This document shows, in pieces, positions 32,163 to 43,108 of a stretch of DNA of 57,121 nucleotides. This DNA is from Lactarius indigo (Eukaryota > Basidiomycota > Agaricomycetes > Russulales > Russulaceae): positions 1 through 57,121 of the forward strand of contig JAFKAC010000221.1 in assembly GCA_025766275.1 (NCBI GenBank). The letters are read 5' to 3'. The notes under the pieces were generated by a model. It was given only the letters and a program-made list of their open reading frames with translations. It was not told the DNA's origin and made no database searches. Position 1 is the stretch's first letter. Each line of letters starts with the position of its first letter. The position numbers and the translations under genes were made by a program.

Positions 32163-33812
32163 TCAAGCGTTCAGAAAATCCTTTTTCTGTCCAAATAACT
32201 TGTCCACCATGAGTTCACGAACTTTGGGGATTTGGGCAAAGAGGGCAGCAACTTGTGCCTCCGCTTGCTCTTCATTTGAGAGGGGTTGTGAAGCTGTCAT
32301 GGAAATTGTGGCCATCGTTGGAGTGGCGGTGGCATCCACAGTTTTGGCTGTTACTGCTGGTTTTTGTGGGCAGATGCGGGAGATGTGGCCTTGGCCACGG
32401 CATCGGAAGCACCTTCCTTCCTTTTAAAGCTATTTTTTCTCATCGTCTGTCATTGCAGTGCGGGCTCGAGTGCGACTGACATCCATTGCATTCAGATCTC
32501 TGTTTTTGTTTAAGGTGGACAGCCATTGATCGCGGGAGGCTCCTCCTCTTTTGTCGTTCTTCCCCTTGGTGAGTTTATCTTTAAGGAGAAGGTATTCGGC
32601 TTGTTGGAGGGTGACTGCCGCCTTCCAATCGTCCCATGTTATTGGGTGGTGGAACTTGATTGCATTGACCATGAGGGCATTTGGTAATCCTTTCTGGAAG
32701 ATTTCCAAGGTGGTGGCTTCATCCTTATTGTATCTGGCCTTGTTTGCCTTGTTTGAGAACTTGGCGATGTATGTGTCAATATCTTCTTTTTCCATCCGAA
32801 GAGTTTGAATGGCATGCTGGGCTTTTTGCTGTTGAGTGGTGTCGGTGTATGCCTGAATGAAGCGCATTTCTATGTTGTTCCACAAGTTTTCTGTGTTCAT
32901 GGCCACTCCTCCTGCTAATTGATCTACTAGCCATTGAATTTGTTCTTCTACCCAATCGTCCACCAACAGCCCTCTGATGTAAGAAAGGAGGGTCATCGCT
33001 CAAGAGTATGGGAGGGTTAATTGCTGAACGCTTGGGTTCATTCCTTGATAGAGGGAGAAGGCGTTGAGAAACGCTTGACTGGATTCTTGGTCTCCGGTAA
33101 ACTTGGGAGGAGGATTCCCTCTGAGTAATCCGTTCGGGGCTCCTGCTGCTGCACCTCCAGTGCCTGCTGCACCTCCAGGCATGCCACCTCCGCCTCCAGG
33201 CACACCGCCTCCACCTCCAGGTGCACCGCCTCCATGATGGCCTCCTGCGCTTCCCAGAGGGCCTCCTCCACCTGCCAGCATACTTCCTCCCAGAGAATGT
33301 CCTCCACTACCTGAAGGATTCGCTGATGAGGCTCCTGCAGGTTGGGAGCTTCCTGAGGGTTGGGCGGTGGTGAGAGTGGTGGAGAGTTGGGTGGCGGACA
33401 TGTTGGCATATGATGCGAAGTCGACTGGCCTTTGGATGGTGGGGGTAAGGGTAGGGTTGTTTTCTGAGTCGGAGTCTGGTTCTGATGCGGGTTCTTCAAC
33501 GTCTGAGTCAGTGTTGATGGCTTGGATGTGGCCTTTTCCAGGTCCTAATCCGAGGTGTGCAGGGACTGGTTTATATGAGTACCAGGAGTGTTTTGAATCA
33601 GAGTAGGCAACGTAGGCCCAGATGTGCTGATCCTCGATATACTTGATGGGTTCGTATGAGAGTTTGTCGGGGTTGTAGACGTAGTATCCCTTGTCGTGTG
33701 GGGTATTTCTCCAGAGGGCAGTTCCTTTGATTGAGGGTCAGAGGTCATCGTGTGGGTGTCGTTCCAGGTATTCCTGGACAAACTGGGTTCAACTTCGGCT
33801 GGTGAGAGCCAT
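32163..33812 (-). pseudogene. gag: Gypsy B3 gag (in-frame stops)
   Basis: Starts with ATG (33810-33812) MALTSRS and a TGA at codon 8, where B2 has CAA, a pattern expected if the ancestor was CGA. The N-terminal domain, the Gly-rich block (GGGGVPGGGGGMPGG), then capsid-like sequence (LLVDDWVEEQIQWLVDQLAG, ARYNKDEATTLEIFQKGLPN) follow in order. The zinc knuckle region reads CFRCRGQGHISRIC (about 32385). A TGA near 32999 sits at the codon that is CGA in B1. The stop at 32163-32165 ends the frame, with pol in -1. Confidence 0.88.
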
Positions 33813-33827
33813 GGTGTGCAGTTGAAG

Positions 33828-33838
33828 AGACTAGACTT
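33828..33838 (-). other. Self-primer binding site of Gypsy B3
   Basis: AAGTCTAGTCT on the minus strand, two bases from the 5' LTR. It is complementary over 11 nt to the LTR segment 34073-34083 on the minus strand. Confidence 0.75.
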
Positions 33839-33840
33839 AA

Positions 33841-34423
33841 TGTAACGCCACTACAGGGGCGTTAGGTACAACCTGTACCAAGTCAGTTGAATCGTGGTAG
33901 CGCAAGCTCCAAGGCCTGGCTTCAGTAGAATGATGCACAAGGATCACAAGGACATTAGTCACTTGGATCATAGAGGAAGGCTAAGACGCGAAGGCCTAGC
34001 AAGGACTGAGAGTTCGCAAGATGAAGGAAAGCATGAAGGCATCCATGTTAGACAAGTGTAGTTTTACACAAGAAGTCTAGTCTCCCGTACAAGCTAGGTA
34101 AGACGCGGTTTAAGTACATGTTGGCCTGTATGGCCACTACAAACAGATGGTGTCATTGCTCGACTAAGGAATAAAGGGGAGGACATATGAAGAACAAAGG
34201 GTAGTCATAATGGAAATAAAGGTGAATCACGCGGGGTCGCGCGTGAGTAAGAATGAGATGGAAACTAGCACATGTCAAGCTTTATCAAAGGAGAACATCG
34301 ATAAGCAGGGTGCGCGATAGGAACCGGGTAATCATAAAGTCCGCGTAGTCATACAGGGCTCATAAAGTATTGGGGGTGGGATAGTAAGAAAGCAAAGGAT
34401 GAGTCTGGAAAGAATTCGTAACA
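33841..34423 (-). repeat. 5' LTR of Gypsy B3
   Basis: 583 bp, TGTAACGCCACTACAG...ATTCGTAACA on the plus strand. It keeps more CpG sites than its partner at 24160 and is followed by TSD TTGAG. Confidence 0.95.
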
Positions 34424-34443
34424 TTGAGGTGTCTTCAGGCCAA

Positions 34444-34455
34444 GACGGGGGGTAA
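34444..34455 (+). other. Polypurine tract of Gypsy B2
   Basis: GACGGGGGGTAA directly before the 3' LTR of B2. B3 inserted between the B2 ORF3 stop (24150-24152) and this tract. Confidence 0.8.
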
Positions 34456-35041
34456 TGTTACAATTTCTCCGGACTCGTTCTTTCCTTTCCTTACTATTCC
34501 AACCCTGATACTATACGAGCCCTGTACAATTACGTGGACTTTATGATTACCCGGTTTCTATCACATGCCTTGCTTATCGACGATTCCTTCTGATAAAGCT
34601 TGACATGTGCTAGTTCCCGCCTCATTTCCACTCATGCATGACCCCGCGTGATTCACCCTTATTCTCACTATATCCATGCCTTGTTCTACTTATGCCTTTC
34701 CCCTTATTCTCCGAACAGGTGATGACGTCATCTGTTTGCTGTGGCCATACAACCTGACTTGTATTTAAGCCTAGTCACACCTAGCTTGTACGGTAGACTA
34801 GACTTCTTGTGTAATACTACACTTGTCTAAATGCAGATCACCTTGAGTGCTCTTGAAAGTCTCCCGACCTCCTTATTCCTGCTAGACCTTCGCGTCTTAG
34901 CCTTCCTCTACAATCCAAGTGACTTAGGTCCTTGTGATCCTTGTGCATCATCTCTACTGAAGTCAAGCCTCTGAGCTTGTACTACTGTGAGCTGATTGAC
35001 TTGGTACAGGCTGTACCTAATGCCCCTGTAGTGGTGTTACA
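34456..35041 (+). repeat. 3' LTR of Gypsy B2
   Basis: 586 bp, TGTTACAATTTCTCC...GTGGTGTTACA; pairs with 16082-16667. TSD AGTAG follows at 35042-35046. Confidence 0.95.
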
Positions 35042-35046
35042 AGTAG

Positions 35047-35419
35047 GTGGGGTTTTGAGTGGTGGAGGTGGTGTGGAGGGTGCCGATGATGGGGGTGATG
35101 GTACTGGTGGTTTGGGTGGAGGAGTAGGATTCTGGCAAGGAGGGGGGGTTGGCAAGTATTGGCCTTCTTCTGGTGTGGACAGTGTAAGTTCCCCTGGTTC
35201 TCGTTCAGGGGAACGGGGAATAATGGGGACAGGGTCAATTGTCATAGTGGATCGGGGGGAGTCTGTAGATGGTGGTGGTGGTGACAGTCGGGGGATACCG
35301 GGAATGGTGAACGATAGATTGGTGACGGCGATGGTTTCTCCGTTGAACAGGGTGGTGAGTTGGGGATCAATGTCGAGAACATTGACAAGAGTTGTATCGG
35401 AAACTGGGGTGTTGGCCAT
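35047..35419 (-). pseudogene. ORF3 of Gypsy B1, N-terminal part
   Basis: Starts MANTPVSDTTLVNVLDIDPQ, 46 nt after the pol stop. It runs through SPRSTMTIDPVPIIPRSPER and the Pro-rich linker EGQYLPTPPPCQNPTPPP before being cut by element B2. The other 1133 nt lie at 14949-16081, for about 502 codons in total. The ATG context matches the starts of the B2 and B3 copies (MxxTPxSxTTLVNxL), which fixes the start. Confidence 0.7.
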
Positions 35420-35465
35420 TGTGTGGTACTGCTGTTGGGCTAAGGACATCTTCTTCTTATATCTT

Positions 35466-38400
35466 TCATCCAGCCCTGTTGGTGGATGGGTGCAATTGGT
35501 AATAATCTTTGATCGTGTCTTGCGCATGTGTTAGATTGGTTGCAGGTTCCCACATGTTGTTGCTCATGGGGAATCCCTTCCACTTTACTAGGAAGTGGAG
35601 TTTACGCCCTCGGCCTCGTTCCTGGGCATCTTCAATTCACTCCACTTCATACTCCTCTTCTCCGTTGATAAGGTCAGGTGGAGGTTGGGTGAAGTTCATA
35701 CCGTGCATCTCCATCTCCTTATAGGGCGTGAGAAGGTTCACATGGAATACGGGGTGGATCTTCCATGACGGTGGGAGTTTGAGTTTGTAGGAAACATCTG
35801 ATAGAACCTTCGTTATCTTGAAGGGTCCGTATCTTTTAGGGGCAAGTTTACTTGTAGGGTAGAAGGTGCGGAGATTTGTTCCTTCTAGCCATACATGGTC
35901 TCCTTGTTGATAAGGTGTGAACCCCATCTTGCCTCGTTGTGCCATGAGGTGTTGCGCATGTTTGATACTATCCTGGGTGTGTTGTCTGAGGACTAATAAA
36001 TCTTCCAGTCATTGATCCACTGCTGGGCAGTTTGACGGTTTGGGGTTCCATGTTGTTTGGGGTTCCCATCCCATAAGGAGTGAGAATGGGGAGTGTTTGG
36101 TTGTGGCATTGGTCCACGAGTTGTGCGCGAATTGTGCCATGGGTAAGACTTCCGCCCAATTGTCTTGTCTTACGTTGCACCAGTGGCGTAAATACTGCTC
36201 TAGCCATTGATTGGTGTGTTCCAATTGGCCGTCGGTTTGGGGGTGGTATGCCGATGATATATTTTGTTGTATTCCCAGGGTGTTGCATAGTTGCCTCATG
36301 AATGTTGATGCAAATCTGGGGTCTCAATCGGATATGATTTTTCTGGGTAATCCATAGTGGGGGTACATGTGTTGGAGGTAGAGTTTGGCTACCCCTTCTG
36401 ACGTTATGGTTTTGTTGCAGGGGATGAATATGGCTGCTTTTGAGCAATCGTGATCGGTGATGGTGAGGATTGAGTCAAAGCCATTCAATGTGGGGAGTTT
36501 GACTATGAAGTCCATGGCTACCACTTCAAAGGGTTCAGCTGATGGATCAGTGATGATGGGGAATAAGTGTGGCTTCTGTCAGTGGGAGTTAATTTGTTGC
36601 TTTGGCATGTGGTGCATCCCTTGACATAGGCTTCCACATCTTTTCACATATTGGGCCACCAAAAGTCGCGTCATACCAATTCCAGAGTGTTTGCAATTCC
36701 TGGGTGTCCAGCACTTGGGGTGTCATGGAAAAAGGTGATTACCCCCCGTTTAAGATCGTTGTTTCCCACAACAACGAGCGCGTCACCTTTCCACCATAAT
36801 GCGTTGTGTTTCTTTAGGTTATGGGGTTCAATCCATGGGAGAAGGGTTGCTTCATCCATGTTTTGCGTGATCTGGGTCCATATATCCATGTCGTGCATGG
36901 ACATTTGAGTGATTTTGAGGAATACACTATCTGGTAGGACGGTGATGTGGTCGTTATCCATGGTGCCGTCATCATAATCGGGGCACCTAGATAATGAGTC
37001 GGCTTGTGTATTTTTTGTGCTGGGGATGTGTTTGAGCATGAAATTGTATTCTGAAAGCTCCTGGAATTCCCGAGCTACCCTTTGGTTTATTTTTCATGGT
37101 TCCTTCCAGTATTGAAGGTTGGCATGATCGGTGTGTATGACTATTAGGTGGGGAGATCCTATGAGGTATGTGTGCCATGTTCATAATGCTTTGACAATTG
37201 CTAGTAATTTGCAGTCATAAATGTCATAATTCCATTCGGCTTCTGTGAGGGATTTGGAGTAAAATGTGACAGGATGGAGTTTCTGATCTTCCCCCTTCTG
37301 GTTCAGTACCACTCCTAGGGCGTAACTAGAGGCGTCCACTTCAATTTCAAAAGGCCGATCTAGTTGGGGAAATAGGAGTACAGGTTCATTGCTGATATGG
37401 TCCTTAATGGTGTTGAATGCCTTCTGCCTCGCTTCAGTCCAGTCCCAGGGTGCATCCTTTTTTGTGAGGTCATGCAGAGGTCTCACGATCGTTGAGAACC
37501 CCCTTATGAAGCGCCTGTAGAAGTTGCAGAATCCCAAAAAGGCCTGTACTTCCTTAAGTGATATCAGCGCTTTCCATTCTCGTACCCCTTGAACTTTAAT
37601 GGGGTCCATGCATAGTTTACCATGTCCAATGATGAGTCCCAGGTATTCCACCTCGTGAACTTTGAACACACATTTTTCCAGCTTGATGTAGAGGTTGTGT
37701 TTGTTGCAAAGATCTAGTACTTGGTGGAGTACATGCCTGTGATGTTCCAAATTATCCGGCGTCGCTATTAATATGTCATCCATGTAGACAATGACCTCTC
37801 CCGTTGGTACCAGCTCCTGGAAAGTGGTGTCCATCATTGTTTGGAAGGTACTGGGGGAGTTTGTCAGGCCGGAGAACATCACCCTTGGTTTGAATAGTCC
37901 TTGATTAGTTTTGAATGCCACCTTCCATTCGTCTCCTTCTTTGATACGGATGTTGTTATATCCCCATCGTATATCCAGTTTTGAATATAAGCACACATTT
38001 CGAATTCGATTGATAAGTTTGGGGATAAGGGGGAGTGGATAGTGATTCTTCACAGTAACATTGTTGAGACATTGATAGTCCTGTATGGGGCGTAATTTCC
38101 CATCCTTTTTTTTGATAAAGAAGAATGGGGATGCGTAGGGTGACTTTGATGGTTGGATGTATTGCTTCTCCAGGTGTTCTGTGACGAATTCCAAGAGTTT
38201 CTCCATTTCCGGAATAGTTAACAGATATACTTTGCAGTCCATGGTTTGGGGGCATCAGGGACTAGATCAATGGTGTGGTCCCATGTCCTTGATGGGGGAA
38301 AACATTGTGATGCTTCTTCACTAAAGACCTTCTGATGTCTCCAATACTCCTTGGGGACCATTTCTTCGAATGTCTTTTGGGGCTTCTTTACCGCTTCTCG

Positions 38401-38995
38401 TTGGGCCAATTCTGAGGCCGTAGTTGTCTTTCGTAATCGAATGTATGGGTCCCCTTCTTGTTTGACTTGCTCCCAAGCCAACTTGTCAAGTTGATACGTC
38501 TCCAATGCCTTAATGGTAGATTCCATGGGCATGGATTCGTCTGACAAGTTAATGCTAGTGATTACGACTGGTTGGAATTCTTTGTCGATCGTGGCATCTC
38601 GCCAATGAAACTTTGGTTTGAAGGTGGTGAACCAGGGATATCCTAGGATGACTTTGTCGTTTCCTAGGTCAGTGATAAGGAACCAGAGGTTCTGAGTTTT
38701 GTCTCCAGTTCGGACAGTTAGATCTGTGAAGGAGGTGATTTCTCCTCCCTGATTGTGAGTTCCATCTACGTTCCATATTTTGATGGATCGTTCCATTGGA
38801 AGCCAAGCAATCTTGAGTCATTTCAGGAGATTTGTACTTATGAAATTGTCTGTTGCCCCTGAGTCAATTAGGACATTTCGTTCGGCCATCGCATGTGCAG
38901 ATTTAAAAAGAACTGGAATTCGCATGGATTGGAATCTGCTAGTGTACATGCTAAGGTTAAGAGCTCTAGCCCAGGCCGCCGGGTTCAAGCGTTGA
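35466..38995 (-). pseudogene. pol: Gypsy B1 pol (decayed)
   Basis: Pol starts in the -1 frame at the end of gag. Protease: LIDSGATDNFI (about 38865) and LGYPWF (about 38640), in the piece 38218-38796. RT and start of RNase H are in a long open piece, 37181-38242: FFFIKKKDGKLRPIQDY, LYSKLDIRWGYNN, VMFSGLTNSPSTFQTMMDTT, VYMDDILIATPDN, LGFCNFYRRFIRGFSTI, FEIEVDASSYALG. The integrase zinc region has HDTPSAGHPGIANTLELV (about 36700). The core has AMDFIVKLPTLNGF (about 36500) and YHPQTDGQLEHTNQWLEQYL (about 36220). The integrase C-terminus reads SYKLKLPPSWKIHPVFHVNL. Chromodomain region about 35520-35660, stop at 35466-35468. Frameshifts lie near 38240, 37180 and 36330. Confidence 0.9.
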
Positions 38996-40685
38996 GAAAA
39001 TCCTTTTTCTGCCCGAATAATTTGTCCACCATTAGTTCACGGACTTCAGGGCTCTGAGCGAATAGGGCTGCTACTTGTGCCTCCGCTTGTTCTTCATTTG
39101 TTAGGGGTTGTGAGGCCGTCATAGAAATAGTGGCTGTGGTAGGGGCTGTGGTAGTGGTGGTGTCTGCAACTTTAACCGTCGTTGCTGGTTTCTGAGGGCA
39201 GAAACACGAAATGTGCCCTTGTCCTTGGCAATGGAAGCACCTTCCTTCTTTTTGGAGTTGTTTCTTTTCATTGTCCATCATGGCAGCATGGGCCTGAGTA
39301 CGACTCATGTCCATTGCGTTTGGGTCTCTGTTCTTATTTAGTGAGGATAGCCATTGATCTCAGGAAGCCCCTCCTCTTCTGTCACTTTTTCCTTTGGTGA
39401 GTTTGTCTTTAAGGAGAAGATATTCGGCTTGTTGGAGGGTGACTGCCACCTTCCAGTCATCCCATGTTATCGGATGGTGGAATTTGATCGCATTAACCAC
39501 AAGTGCATTCGGTAGTCCCTTCTGGAAGATTTCCAGAGTTGTGGCTTCATCTTTGTTGTATCCTGCTTTGTTTGCCAGATTGGAGAATGTGGCAATATAC
39601 ATGTCGATGTCTTCTTTCTCCATTCGGAGAGTTTGGATGGCATGTCATGCCTTTTGTTGTTGGGTGGTGTCGGTGTACGCTTGGATAAAGCACGTTTCTA
39701 TGGTGTTCCATAGATTCTTGGCGTTCATAGCTACTCCACCCGCCAGTTGATCAACTAGCCATTGGATTTGTTCTTCTACCCAGTCGTCCACTAGCGGTCC
39801 TCTGATGTATGAAAGGAGGGTCATTGCTCGGGAGTAAGGAAGTATAAGTTGTTGAACATTCGGGTTCATTCCTTGGTAAAGGGCGAAGGCATTGAGGAAT
39901 GCTCGACTGGTTTCTCGATCTCCAGTAAATTCTGGGGGTAGGTTCCTGCCAAGTCGTCCATTTGGGGGTGGGGCTCCTCCAGCAGTGGCGCCTCCAACGC
40001 CTCCTCCGCCTCCAGGCGCGCCACCTCCACCTCCAGGCATGCTGCCTCTGCCTCCAGGCATGCCGCCTCTGCCTCCAGGCATGCCGCCTCCACCTCCACC
40101 TCCAGATGCACCACCTCCATGATGGCCTCCTGCACTTCCCGCAGGGCCTCCTCCGCTTGCCAGCATACTTCCTCCCAGAGAATGTCCTCCACTACCTGAA
40201 GGATTTGCTGTCAAGGATCCTGCAGGTTGGGAACTTCCTGAGGGTTGGACAGTGGTGAGGGTGGTAGAGAGTTGGGTTGCGGACATGTTGGCATATGATG
40301 CAAAATTGACTGGTCTTTGCACGGTGGGGGTGAGAGTGGGATTGTCTTCTGATGCTGAGTCGGGTTTTTCAATGTCCGAGTCAGCATTGATGGCTTAAAT
40401 GTGGCCTTTTCCTGGTCCTAGTCCTAGATGTGTGGGGACTGGTTTGTACAAGTACCAGGAGTGCTTTGAGTCTGAGTAGGCAACATATGCCCAGATATGC
40501 TGATCTTTTATGTATTTGATTGGTTCGTATGTGAGTTTATCAGGATCATAGACGTAATATCCTTCATCGTGTGGGGTGTTCCTCCAAAGGGTGGTTCCTT
40601 TGATGGAGGGTCAGAGGTCATTGTGTGGGTGTCGTTCCAGGTATTCCCGGACAAACTGGGTTCAACTTCGGCTGGTGAGAGCCAT
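38985..40685 (-). pseudogene. gag: Gypsy B1 gag (in-frame stops)
   Basis: Gag starting with ATG at 40683-40685 (MALTSRS, then TGA at codon 8). The Gly-rich block (GGGMPGGRGGMPGG) and capsid-like region are open in 39645-40322 (WVEEQIQWLVDQLAGGVAMN). The downstream pieces 39360-39623 and 38985-39314 carry YNKDEATTLEIFQKGLPNAL and the intact knuckle CFHCQGQGHISCFC. It ends KKDFLNA. TGA codons separate pieces that otherwise share one frame, for example after QQQKA. It is the reference that shows CGA where B2 has TGA. Confidence 0.9.
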
Positions 40686-40699
40686 GGTGTGCAACTGGG

Positions 40700-40710
40700 A
40701 GACTAGACTT
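40700..40710 (-). other. Self-primer binding site of Gypsy B1
   Basis: AAGTCTAGTCT on the minus strand, two bases from the 5' LTR. The complementary 11-mer lies in the LTR at 40935-40945. Confidence 0.75.
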
Positions 40711-40712
40711 AA

Positions 40713-41286
40713 TGTAACGTCACTACAGGGGTGTTAGGTACGACCTGTACCAAGTCAGTCTGAACGTGGGAGTACAAACTCAGAGGTTTGACTTCAGTAG
40801 AATGATGCACAAGAGTCACAAGGACGTAAGTCACTTGGACTGTAGTGGAAGGCTAAGGCGTGAAGACCTAGCAGAACTGAGGAGTCGCAAGACAGGGATA
40901 TGCACGAAGGCACTTGAGTGTAGTATTACACAGGAAGTCTAGTCTACTGTACAAGCTAGATAGAACTAGGTTTAAATACGCGTAAGGCTGTATGGTCTAT
41001 GCAAACAGATGGTGCCATTGCCCGATCAAGAAACAATAGGAAGTACATAAGGAGAACAAGGCATAGACATAGTGAGAATAAAAGGGGATCACACAGGGTC
41101 ACGCATGGGTGAGAACAAGACGGAAACTAGCACATGTCAAGCTTTATCAAAAGAGATTGTTGATAAGCAAGGTGTGTGATAGGAACCAGATAATCGTAAA
41201 GTCTGCGTAATTGTACAGGGCTCGTAAAGTATTGGGAGAGGAATAGCAGTGTCAGAGAAAGAACAAGTCTGGAAGAAATTGTAACA
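40713..41286 (-). repeat. 5' LTR of Gypsy B1
   Basis: 574 bp, TGTAACGTCACTACAG...AATTGTAACA on the plus strand; pairs with 14340-14914. TSD TGGTC follows at 41287-41291. Confidence 0.95.
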
Positions 41287-41291
41287 TGGTC

Positions 41292-42496
41292 GAAACATAT
41301 GCATTGCACATCAGGTGCTGCTAGACGTCGAAAAAGGGGCAGTTGCAGGTGGGACTGTGGTTCAGAGGGTGGTGGCCGGGGAACGGGCTGTGGCTGCACG
41401 GCATAGATGAAGTCAAGTGTTAGAGTTAGTGTGGGTCAGGGCCAGGAAGGTCCAAAAATTGTTCACCCAGTTGCGACAGCACCACACCACCCTAAAGAAT
41501 ACATGGCGTGCTCAGAGTGACTGATCCTGACCAGAAGACAGGGGACCATATCCAAACCAAGAACTAGTTGACAGCACTGAGCGATAAGGACAATGGGAAT
41601 TCAAGTCACCATGGTTGAGAATGGCTGCAATGCCCATTTGATAGGGGGCATCTGTTGCCCATGACTCTGAGAGTGGCATGGAGGTACAATGCAGGGAGGA
41701 TGTCTAGCTCAACACCCAAATGTGCTCAGATCCTCGATAGTCAGTCAAGCGTCCAGCAATTGGAAGCTTCTCATCCATATTGAAAGTGGGATTGAGGAGT
41801 CAGATATCTGCCGTGCATAGAACATCTGTCAACATGGTGCAGCCAAAATTTGAGAACATTTACTGAGCCTGCACCGATAGCTCTTGTCCTTGTCCAGTGA
41901 AGTGGAGATCTAGATACGGCATTCAAAAATTTCACAGACTGATGAATGGCAACCCCTTGGTCTGGAACTCGGTCATAAATTACAAATAACGATACACCTG
42001 TCCAATCAGAATGTTTCCTTGGAAGTCCTTGAGACCAAATATGGAGTGCAGAACTTCTGTGTTGCGCTGTGATGGTATGTGGTACTTACAAATGTGCCTC
42101 ACACAACTACAGGCCTACAGTGCAAGTTGAGTGCCACCTTTGGGACATTCATTTTCTATTCTGACATCACCCTGTCTGGCACAGAATCCAGTATCTTTGC
42201 ACAGATATCTACATGGTATGACTCTGACAGCAGACACCATCCTTGCCCACCCTCAGAGGGTGTTGACATTGATGTTGTGTGTCTGGCCTCCCTTTTGTCA
42301 TCAACATCAACTTGAACTGCTCACATTTGTCCTCAATACATAAACACTAGTACAGCATGGTCTGTCTTTCATCCTTACCCCTGCTTATGTCTTCTTACTC
42401 GTTGCCAAGCCATTTCGTATCCCAACTCCATGTTTGTGTGAGTACGATTACTGTCCAAATGAGTCACACCCTCAATGAAAGGGGTGTGGCAATCCA
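41292..42496. other. No recognisable gene right of Gypsy B1
   Basis: Continuation of the sequence that ends at 14334. A minus-strand piece near 41300-41400 reads QPVPRPPPSEPQSHLQLPLF. A plus-strand piece near 42080-42315 reads CKLSATFGTFIFYSDITLSG. Both end in stops and neither is recognised. Confidence 0.4.
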
Positions 42497-43108
42497 TTGT
42501 TTGGTATAAAGATGGCCCTGATACCTAGATACCTACCATGGCTGATTGCAATTGACCCCAAACCAGACATTGTCCACAAGCAAGTTGAGAATGGATTGGT
42601 CAGTTTCTGCCCTTCTCAGTTCTGGATTAGCTTCACTAGTAATCAATCACACAGAATTCATTTTGCCACCTCCAATGTTGTGTTTTGTACATCACACTCA
42701 TACTTTTGGAATATTCCTCAATACACCCAGGAGAAGAAACCAGCAGTAATCCAACTGGTAGAACCACTTGCTGGGATATGTACAATGGGTTGGATATGTG
42801 TAAGAAATGAATCATACTAACATTCAGCCTAGTTGTCCTCGAAGTTCTTGTGGCCGGTGAGCAAGCTGAAGAAGACTACATCACTTTTCGTGAGGAGATT
42901 CGTCCAGAGTGGGATCGTCTCCATTATGCTGTACGTATACAACCCTACACTACACAGCCGAACTGACATACCGAAACTGTAGGAGACCTTAACGTTCATG
43001 TGGTGCCTGAACAAGGATAGTTTTGTGCGCTATGAAATAACATTTCAAAGTGGTGCCGACTTTTGGTGTTTTCTGTTCCATTTGATGAAGCCACTCCCTC
43101 ATAATTAG
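42497..43108 (+). pseudogene. Unrecognised exon remnants with a fungal-type intron
   Basis: Plus-strand coding-like pieces: LIPRYLPWLIAIDPKPDIVH, NGLVSFCPSQFWISFTSN and HSYFWNIPQYTQEKKPAVIQ (to about 42820), then LVVLEVLVAGEQAEEDYITF and REEIRPEWDRLHYA. A likely 52-nt intron (42931-42982, GTACGT...TGTAG) joins RLHYA to ETLTFMWCLNKDSFVRYEIT, ending at TAG 43106-43108. I do not recognise the family. It could be a decayed host gene or an old transposon passenger. Confidence 0.35.

Larger units (their letters stand above)
26897..32166 (-). pseudogene. pol: Gypsy B3 pol (decayed; interrupted by S2 and S3)
   Basis: Pol in pieces on the minus strand, starting at the gag end (NLAAWARALKLSVYNSRFQ). 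Protease: LIDSGATDNFI (about 32035) and LGYPWF (about 31825). A long open piece, 29584-30573, covers the end of protease and the RT: IQPSKSPYASPFFFIKKKDG, LYSKLDIRWGYNN, VMFFSLTNSPSTFQTMMDTI, VYMDDILIATADD. RNase H (VDASSYALGAVLNQKGEDQK) to integrase zinc region (HDTPSAGHPGIANTLELVQR) lies at 28648-29343. The integrase core holds MAMDFIVKLPMSNGF and ISDRDP (28318-28524). Chromodomain with WKGFP lies near 27000, and the pol stop is at 26897-26899. S3 is inserted in the protease/linker region and S2 in the C-terminal integrase region. Frameshifts separate the pieces. Confidence 0.9.
24160..34423 (-). mobile_element. Ty3/Gypsy retrotransposon B3, inserted in B2
   Basis: Minus-strand family B element with two 583-bp LTRs and a perfect TTGAG duplication (24155-24159 and 34424-34428). 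It sits in B2 between the ORF3 stop and the polypurine tract. It carries solo LTRs S1, S2 and S3, the last itself split by S4. Own sequence about 7.9 kb. The LTRs differ at 21 sites by eye, all CpG-type, so it is the youngest full element in the nest. Confidence 0.95.
16082..35041 (+). mobile_element. Ty3/Gypsy retrotransposon B2, inserted in ORF3 of B1
   Basis: Plus-strand family B element with 586-bp LTRs and a perfect AGTAG duplication (16077-16081 and 35042-35046). Its own sequence is 16082-22010, 22791-24159 and 34429-35041 (about 7.9 kb). It is interrupted by solo LTR F in ORF3 and by B3 between the ORF3 stop and the polypurine tract. The gag start is GTG, gag has CGA-derived TGA stops, and pol has frameshifts. 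Confidence 0.95.
14340..41286 (-). mobile_element. Ty3/Gypsy retrotransposon B1, outermost member of the nest
   Basis: Family B Gypsy element on the minus strand with LTRs of 575 and 574 bp and a perfect TGGTC duplication (14335-14339 and 41287-41291). Its own sequence is 14340-16081 plus 35047-41286 (about 8.0 kb). The middle is occupied by element B2 (16082-35041), inserted in its third ORF. Order from the right: LTR, primer site, gag, pol, ORF3, polypurine tract, LTR. Coding regions carry stops and frameshifts. The LTRs differ by about 10-12 CpG-type changes and about five others by eye, the most non-CpG change in the nest, in line with it being oldest. Confidence 0.95.

Noticed and set aside
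14340..41286. Repeated blocks read as a CRISPR-like or tandem array
   Set aside because: Repeats are LTRs of 560-600 bp with TG...CA ends and TSDs in both orientations. No short regularly spaced repeats with unique spacers exist, and the DNA is eukaryotic.
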